Origin: Lineus longissimus
Lineage: Eukaryota; Nemertea; Pilidiophora; Heteronemertea; Lineidae
DNA: 64,000 bases
Reading direction: 5' to 3'
Assembly (NCBI RefSeq): GCF_910592395.1
Contig: NC_088309.1
Location: forward strand, 27,530,599-27,594,598
The translations under genes and the position numbers were made by a program. Below, one piece after another: positions 56,641 to 64,000 of this stretch; the stretch's first letter is position 1; each line of letters begins with the position of its first letter. Below the pieces are notes generated by a model. The model searched no databases. It worked only from the letters and a program-made list of their open reading frames with translations, and had not been told where the DNA came from.

Positions 56641-57500
56641 AGGTATTATCACCAATACTGTTAGCACACCTTGGCTACTCTCCAGGTTCGCAGCACGTGT
56701 CAGTCAGAGCGACCTCAGTGTTACTTTTTAGTTGATACATCCGTAGGCCAGGTGTCGCTCTGGGATTGCCGCTGAGTTCCGCCAGCAAGCGAGAAGGCCT
56801 TGCCATAACATGAATATAACACCCGATTTGATTGGTCGATTTCTGTGACTGCCTGGGGGTTCGAGCAGACGTCAAACCAAACAGTGTAACAATAGCAGGT
56901 TGCCGGGCAAGTGTATGCCAACAATTAACAGGCTTAGACTTCGCGAATATTTTATAATTCAACCGTGAGAGAGTAGGCCCTACACAACCTGTATAGTATA
57001 TATATACATATATTACAGGCATAGGCCTTTTATTAAAGTTAATAAGCTGTGTCATTTTCTTGGTGAAATACTTTTAAACTATTCGACGGACCTGCAACAC
57101 GTTTTTCGGCGGCAAATATCATTTCCAAGTTCTCTTACTGCTCTTCAGTTTATTTCGAAAAGTGTGGATTTGACTTGGTTATTTCGTTAGATTTGTACAT
57201 ATCGCCTATCTGTAGGCCTTACATAGGAAAACAGCCGACTAATCAAACCTGAGGATTATTGCGTGTTTACGTACACCTTCGAGGAGGTCTTTTTCAGGAA
57301 TAGAGTTTTGAACAAAATTGACGCGGCTTGGCTTCTAATATGGCTTCATCGTCAGTTCGATCTGCTGGTTTGAGATGAGCATGGGCGCGCCTATCATAAG
57401 GCGCCGAGCTCATTTTGGAGTTGGAAATAATTGGACTACGGTGAAATAGTTGACCACTTGCTTGTAAATCCCACCAGTTTGATAATATCCCAACGTAGTC

Positions 57501-57836
57501 ATGGGTGGTAAAAATAGTAAGAAGGAGGAGGAGGATGATGAAGAGGGGCTAGTATCTTACAATCCCTTCACCAAGGAGTCTATGACTAAAGTCCTCCTGA
57601 AAGAAGAGGAGGAAAAGAAAAAGGCGTTAGATAGATTAAATAAACCCAAGGAGGGTCGCTTGGTGGATGGGGAGTTGAGATTCGATGATGAGGATGATGA
57701 CGGTGATGACGTGAACCTAGACAAGGATCCAGCGCTTGTTGAAGGGAATGTGCTACCAGAGGCACACTACGGCACGTGCCCTCGGGATTTACTGGGCAAA
57801 CCTCTCGAGGAGATTGACAGGTTCATCAAGGACAGG
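57501..57836 (+). CDS. Voltage-gated sodium channel alpha subunit, first coding exon (N-terminal 112 aa)
   Basis: 112 codons, phase 0, then the donor GTAAGT. Landmarks shared with Nav channels such as insect Para appear in order: YNPFTKESM (family form F-x-PFTRESL), a charged helix EEEEKKKALDRL, LRFDDEDDD (insect IRYDDED), DPALVEG, and PLEEIDRF just before the intron (family PLEDLDPYY). The exon stops at about the same place as the first coding exon of vertebrate Nav genes. This part is cytosolic and precedes segment S1 of domain I. The start MGGKNSKK fits an N-myristoylation signal, which I do not recall for this family. The remaining exons lie beyond the window. Nav1 versus Nav2 type cannot be told from this exon. 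Confidence 0.75.
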
Positions 57837-58543
57837 GTAAGTTTAGTAATACGCGTCCCATGCAGCGTTCTTCATGGAAGCTCTGCCTTAGGTCTTTTTA
57901 CCACTGTTAAACTACTGTAAACTGCAGCCAAATACATAGACCCCCCATCTAATTTTGATTAAAGATTACAACTATATGTATATAGGCGATAACTGGACCT
58001 TCAAAACAAGTTTTTCACTGAAACAACTTGCTTGGTGTTACTTATTTTTAACAGTGCGTCCAGTGTGCTTAACCGAAGGATATAACAACGCCAAAATCCA
58101 GTAGTTGCAGGTACATGTAGGTACTACCTCACCTTCTTTGGTTGTACCTGCCCCCGGCCATCTTTAATTAAGAACCAGAACCAGTTTAATTCCCCAGGTT
58201 ACAGAGATTCTGAAAAAATTACATTCTTTATATCACCTCCGCGTAGATCTACCAGCAACTCAGCTAAAAATATCTGGAGCCTATTCCCGGTTTTAGCAAG
58301 TTGCAGGTAAATATATCACATAGGTTATTCCCTCTTTAAAATAGCTTGTTAGTCGGTTGAACTTCGAAGCAGTCTGTCAGTTTTTCATTTAAACAAACAG
58401 CGAACTTCGTAGTTGGAATTTGAACAAGTGTGAGGAGAGGCTGGATGGTGTTGGGAATTTGAAAGATAGCTTGGCTTGTGAGCAATGATGTGACTGCCAG
58501 CCATGCCAACTAGACGTCACTCGTACCTGTACTCTGTGATGTA

Positions 58544-58679
58544 AACGTTGTGCAATATCGTATCGCCACGTCGTGAGAAGATTATGCGTTATATTACCAC
58601 TTTTTAATGGGATTTTATAAACGTCATGACGGAAATGGCGATTTAACGCAGAAGTGGCGATATAATATCGTGCAACGTT
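58544..58679. mobile_element. MITE-like inverted repeat, about 136 bp
   Basis: The arms 58544-58569 and 58654-58679 are reverse complements at about 21 of 26 positions (AACGTTG...TATCGCCAC facing GTGGCGATA...CAACGTT). The interior is AT-rich with no coding capacity. A clear target duplication is not visible, so the superfamily is unknown. Confidence 0.5.
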
Positions 58680-61600
58680 AGTAATTATCATCGATGCTAA
58701 CATCGCCAAATTGGATCGTAGAGTTGCGGTTAGAATTAGGCCTATATCATGTCTCTAGGGTTGGGGTTACATGACTGCAAAGTACTCGAAACTCAGTACT
58801 CAGTTCTTATCAATACTCAATACTCGTCTCAAGTTGACAAACATTTGTTCATTTTCCCCCATCTCATATCATAATTGATCGTCTGCTACGTTATGAATCC
58901 ACATCCGGCATAGATTACCTCCTTCTCTGTGGTCCACCAGTTGAGTAATGTTTCGCGCCATTGATTTCTCATCGCCGATCAATCCACGCCATCGTATTAT
59001 GATTGCTTTCTTGGTAAACTTTCCTGTAGTTATGCGCATGCAAGGAAATATGCCATTGTTGCTACCAACTGCTTGCCACGTTTCATGCAGTCAAACAACA
59101 AATGAAGCTTTCCTCTCACTAAGTGATACATGTATTGATTATTAATTGAACTGACTGGTTACTGTGGTTATGTACCTTCATGTGTGCACAGGTCTTCCTC
59201 GCGGGAATTCTACATACAAGTTGATATAACGTCAGGCATCATTCGCAAAAAGCTTTATTGTTATTTGGGTGATACTAGTATTACAAAAACTACTTTCAAT
59301 TAACTAAAATGTTTCATTTTGCCCATGTAGGCTTGTCAAATGGACTGTGTGATCTCAGAGCCTTGTTTGCCTAGATGCAATATTTGTGAAAAAGTAGGGG
59401 ATACGTAAATTGCAATTCCTAAAGAGCCAACTTAAACTATAATTTAAGAAGTCTTTATTGTTTTCTTATACAAATATATAGACCAGTTATGAAGTATTCA
59501 TTGACAAGAGTATAAAGTGGTGTACAAAAAGCCCTCCTCATTGTGTTTGAAAACCTCAAAAGTGTTGTCCAACACTCGCATAAGTAGGCACAACACAGCC
59601 TGACATTTTGTCAGTAGTACTTTGGCATTACGATTTATTTTTAGATTATGCCAACAAATCGTTCTACATCTCAAAACAGTTCATGTATCAAATAGTCGAG
59701 ATCGCATGGTAACCTTTCGTTTTACTGGTATCATTTATAATACATCATTAGAGAAGGATATCAAAAGTAGTGGTATTTGAGACATGATTGGATCTATACA
59801 TGTACAGCTTGAAAAATAATGAACTCGTTTAATTTTCGCACTGGAAATCGATGAAAAAAGGCCTAACAGTGGCCCTGCATCTAATCCTATACATAGTGTA
59901 CATATGCTGTTACGGGAGTAACTGTGAATAACAACGGAATGAACCAGTATTGGAAATAGTTCCTATTGATTATCAGACAGGTAAATCTAGCATTGATTGG
60001 TTTTGTGTCAATAATGCATCAGCTTTCAAAGGCCAGATGCTTTATTCAATTTTCATGTCGGAAGATTACAGAAAAAATATGGTACCCCGGGCGATGATGA
60101 TATCATGTATTGCTGGAGGTATACTATAGTGGTCGTATCTGAACTGACCAATGATAAATTGAAATACACTCTTAATTCTTATCACGGTGTCACAGTAATC
60201 GGGGTGACATTGTTCCATTCACCTTTCATTACTATAATAGAACGATTTGCATATTTTCCCATTGCTAATCATGTAATGGCATGTGCCGTAATGACCGTTG
60301 TAGCGGAACCCATATTTCCCCGGAGGCTCTTCGCACCACAACAATTGTCTGGTTGCCATGTTCCTCAAGTTGATGCCAGCTTCAATTTGAAAACGCCCAG
60401 ATTAAAATGCACTCAACGGAAAAAGCGTTGCTTCCATCTGGTGACGAAGTACTAGTCTGAACAAAATCTGAAACACCTTGGTTACAATGTACCACTGTTT
60501 ATTCATGTAGTGTATAATGTCTCGTTTTGGTTCAACGGTTATGGTTGGGCAACAATCTCTAAGGTTAGTGCAGAATTAGGAAGCTGTCAAAAAGCTGTGA
60601 AAATCACATCGATGTTTACGTTGGCCCGTTTTATAATAGAAATTGATACCTCACTGTCGTGACTAACTATGACATGTAATGTTTCGTTGGTGCTAAGTCA
60701 CACTGTACAGGTCCTACATGTCTATTCAATACGTGCAAAATATAATAATAGTATAAAGACCTCCTGTCACCGATGCCTCGACCAGCAATAAGGACGTCCT
60801 ATAACTTCCCATTCTTAGGTGTTTGATATCAAAAGCCTTTTCTCCACTTGGAGAATCATTTCATGGTTTGAATGGAACGAGAATGAATTGAGTTGATATC
60901 TCGTATTTATTGGGTCAACAGTTGGATCAAACCTTATGACGTCACAGACCTTGGTCTTAGAACTTTAAACTGAAATGATAAAAGATAAAATGGTGGTTTA
61001 TTTACCTTTGCTAACACGCTAATCATAACAGTATTCGCTATGTCATGCTACTTTATACATACTTGATATTATGTATACTGGATTTTGGTGCCAGTTGACA
61101 CCTAAGTATTGAGGTCGATTTTGCGTGGCTGTTTTGTCAACATTTGAGTTTCAAATAAATGTCTAAAAGAAATTGCTCGTCAAAAATTATTCCATTCATG
61201 ACACAAAGACTTATTTGATAAATCTAAAACATATATGGAACAAATCTGTCAAACTTCTAAAACATTCAATGAAATGAATCAATTAATTATACGATGAAAG
61301 CAATCATTTTTTGATATTATTAAGAATATTGTCTCAATCTGTAAATGCATGAAAAGCTTTCATCCTCGGTTTCATTGTTTTAGAATCATTATCGTTTTAG
61401 GATGGGCCCAGCTGCATTGGTGCCATTTAAAATCAGATTTGAAATCATTCTTTAACCACCAAGCAAACCCAGCGGAGTTTCCTCATTGTTTTAAAGTCCC
61501 AAAGGAAATCTTACTCATCTGACGTAATGAGTGTATCGTGAAAAAGTCCTTTAAAAGATTGAAGATGCTTTAAATTGATGTGCATCTGAACGAATTAAGG

Positions 61601-63710
61601 GGACATTATACAGCACGAGGCTCAGGATGCATTAGAAGGGAATCCTTTGGTTGTGTGCTTCTCTTAGTGCCCACACTTCGACTTTCTGCCAAGCAATGAG
61701 GGCGAAGTACGTTGCCCGACCAGCATCTTGGGGCAAATGTTGATGGTGGGTGAAGAAGAACAATGTCTTTTCGGAACTCAATGGTGGTTCATTTTGAAGA
61801 GGTTTGGAGCGGGGTTTCAGATAGCTTTCCATTGAGATCGATTCAAGTGAGACTCCGAGACTCATTATATAAATACATGTACAATGTATACGTATAGACT
61901 TGCAGCCATCTCTTAGCGACAAGCCTCCGGCAATGGAATTCTGACTCCAGGTGCATTTGAATTGCTTTTACATCGTTTTCATCCTCATTTGATTACTTGT
62001 GCTGTGAAGAAGCTGCAGATTCATTTGATATCATCAGTATAGTACAGGTGTTTATCATACATTTTAAACTATGGAATGTGGTAAAAGATCGATCCTGATA
62101 TGCCACGAGTCGAGGGGACATGTCCGCATATCTTTCAACGCCGTCTCAATCCTTTGGTGCAGAAATTGACATTGAATTTCCCCTGAGTTAGCTTGGCCTG
62201 ATGAATTGGTGATGCTTGTACAAGATGAAGGTGGCAAAGTGACATATGGGCAAAAACTCCCTACCAGGCTAATAGAAATGCAGATAGAGAGTCAAGTGCA
62301 TTACTTTTCACTGGCAAGAGGCAAAGAGGCAATGTCAGCCTTAATTGTATTCGCAGGGTGTGCTGAAATGGCCCCTGAAGTATAAAACTCCACGACTGTC
62401 TCGTCAATAACTATACATCTAATAAAGAATAAATCATGTTCATTTTAATGAATCGTGATACTGATGAAGTATACATTGCTGCACTGATGTCTATTGCGCT
62501 TACTCGTTGACTACAGTGTCACTTAACCCCAACATAAGCATACCGTTGTCAGTATACGTGTATTGGTATCATGATATTGCTACGGTTTGTTTTATGACGT
62601 GGTAGTTTTGGGACCTCCTCAGCGAGTTATAAAGACTTATGTGAATTTTGTCACTTTTTGACACATACTTATGGTTTATTTAGGCTTGCGGCTGGAACAT
62701 AGGTCAGGACGACTAAAAAATCACGTTATTATAACGCTTTATGTTTGATTGGGCGAAAGCCATGCATGTTATTCTTAATTTGTACCCGAGCCCATACTGT
62801 GTATGGTCCATATTAGGCCTACTGCTATGTTATTTCTATATATACTAGTATTCTCAAGCTGTTGTAAAGAATAGTTTCATTAATCGCCTAGGTTTTGAAC
62901 CTTTGCGGGGGTCGTTGCCGGTCCTCGGTGTAATTGCATGCAATCGTTTAGAATTGAACGAGGAATTAGTATCAAAGGCGAAATAAAAAATGTACCTCAG
63001 CTAGACGGATAGGCCATAATACTATATAGAACAGTTCATTGAAATTGAAAGAGTCTATCTCATTAACATACATGTGTTAAAGACTTATAAATGACCGTTT
63101 TCCACTGATTAGCTAAGATCATTTAAGTCATTGGCACATACATGTAGGCCTAAGAGGTCAATAGTCTTTTGAAAGATTTCAGCCTGAAAGCGCCAAGATA
63201 CTCAGGATGTTCAGGCATATGAAAACGAAATGATCTTATCAGCTCAATTGAACTAATGGCCGACAAAAATGGCATGTTCCACTGTGTTCCCTTGTTGGCT
63301 AAAGTCATGGTTGCTCTATCAGTTATTGTGTGGAAACACTGAGAGTATTGGGGAACCTGAAATGAATGTTACAGCGGAAGAGCAGGTTTACAGCTAAATG
63401 GCCGAACACCTTGGTCAACTCCATTGTAACCATTGTGAGAACTCACTGATTTCTATAGTGGACACTCTGCTGCTTAAGACGCGGTGTATAGAAAACTCGG
63501 TTCCGCATACATGTCGTTTCCACGAGGTGTATACCCTTTTGATTATCACTTAGATAAATTGGTGTGAAAATCACATGTCGATGATATGGCTACATGTATA
63601 CCTGTAGTGACCCCGTACATGCATGTACACGATTGTCGAGTTAATGTCTATAGGAAGTCTCATAGATTTTCGTTTTGTAACCCAATTAGCCAATTCTTTC
63701 TCCACGAGAA

Positions 63711-63754
63711 CGGCTTCAAGTAATAAACAAAGATTTTTTTATTACTTGAAGCCG
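63711..63754. repeat. Perfect 17-bp inverted repeat (hairpin)
   Basis: CGGCTTCAAGTAATAAA at 63711-63727 pairs exactly with TTTATTACTTGAAGCCG at 63738-63754 across a 10-nt loop. It lies in non-coding sequence. It is shorter than a usual microRNA precursor. Confidence 0.85.
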
Positions 63755-64000
63755 ATTAAAATCCACTCCACATAAAATGCAGGTCGCATAAAACAAAGCA
63801 TGTGCCGATACTTCAAAGTAGCAAATACCACAAATGCTATTTTGTGATTAATGCTTAGGAACAACACAATTCACAAACCAATAACCAATCTATTGATGGA
63901 CTCTCCCTAGCAAAGTCACGGCTACTTTTGATAATTTTCATATTTATTGAAATATATTTCAATATGTAACGAATGTCATAGCATATAATATGAGAAATAA

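Larger units (their letters stand above)
57837..64000 (+). other. First intron of the sodium channel gene, running off the window
   Basis: I found no sequence resembling the next expected Nav exon (leading into S1) in these 6.2 kb, nor any other gene. The region is AT-rich, with a MITE-like inverted repeat at 58544-58679 and a perfect hairpin at 63711-63754. Open frames of 65-116 codons here have no family features. Confidence 0.5.

Noticed and set aside
61632-61922. 96-codon minus-strand frame in the last intron
   Set aside because: No domain, low coding character and no splice context.
63711-63754. A microRNA precursor
   Set aside because: The stem is only 17 bp and the arms do not extend; no known microRNA seed was recognised.

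Overview
This window is animal nuclear DNA. The genes are split by many short GT-AG introns (one GC-AG), proteins match metazoan families end to end, and satellites, a tRNA-derived SINE and small inverted-repeat elements lie between them. The gene set (NSA2, COPS2, DDA1, a TTLL6/13-type polyglutamylase, a voltage-gated sodium channel) fits any bilaterian. The compact introns and repeat style suggest a marine invertebrate, perhaps a lophotrochozoan, but I cannot fix the phylum. I built gene models by hand from splice sites, reading phase and remembered family sequences; no search was run.

Layout. 1-4350: the end of a 931-bp tandem satellite with a tRNA-like Pol III unit in each monomer. 4869-7404 (+): NSA2, 60S ribosome assembly factor, 260 aa. 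9715-14597 (-): COPS2/CSN2, 444 aa. 14689-16012 (+): DDA1, 101 aa, head-to-head with COPS2 across 91 bp. 19792-23783 (-): an unrecognised protein with two related C-terminal dsRNA-binding-like domains. 25070-26704 (+): an intronless LRR-Ig membrane protein. 30402-49727 (+): a TTLL6/TTLL13-like tubulin polyglutamylase of about 1041 aa with a duplicated 131-nt exon pair and several optional exons. 51990-56640: an old 65-bp-type repeat field holding a young 85-bp array (18 copies), a mariner-like MITE, a foldback element and a tRNA-Pro-derived SINE. 57501-57836 (+): the first coding exon of a voltage-gated sodium channel alpha subunit; its first intron runs off the right edge.

How genes relate. 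COPS2 (COP9 signalosome, which removes NEDD8 from cullins) and DDA1 (a DDB1-CUL4 ligase subunit) work on the same ubiquitin-ligase cycle and share one compact bidirectional promoter. The other genes look like ordinary neighbours. The best leads are the mutually exclusive exon pair in the TTLL gene, the COPS2-DDA1 pair, the stop codon hidden in a splice donor of the dsRNA-binding gene, the possible myristoylation signal on the sodium channel N terminus, and the satellite with an internal Pol III unit.
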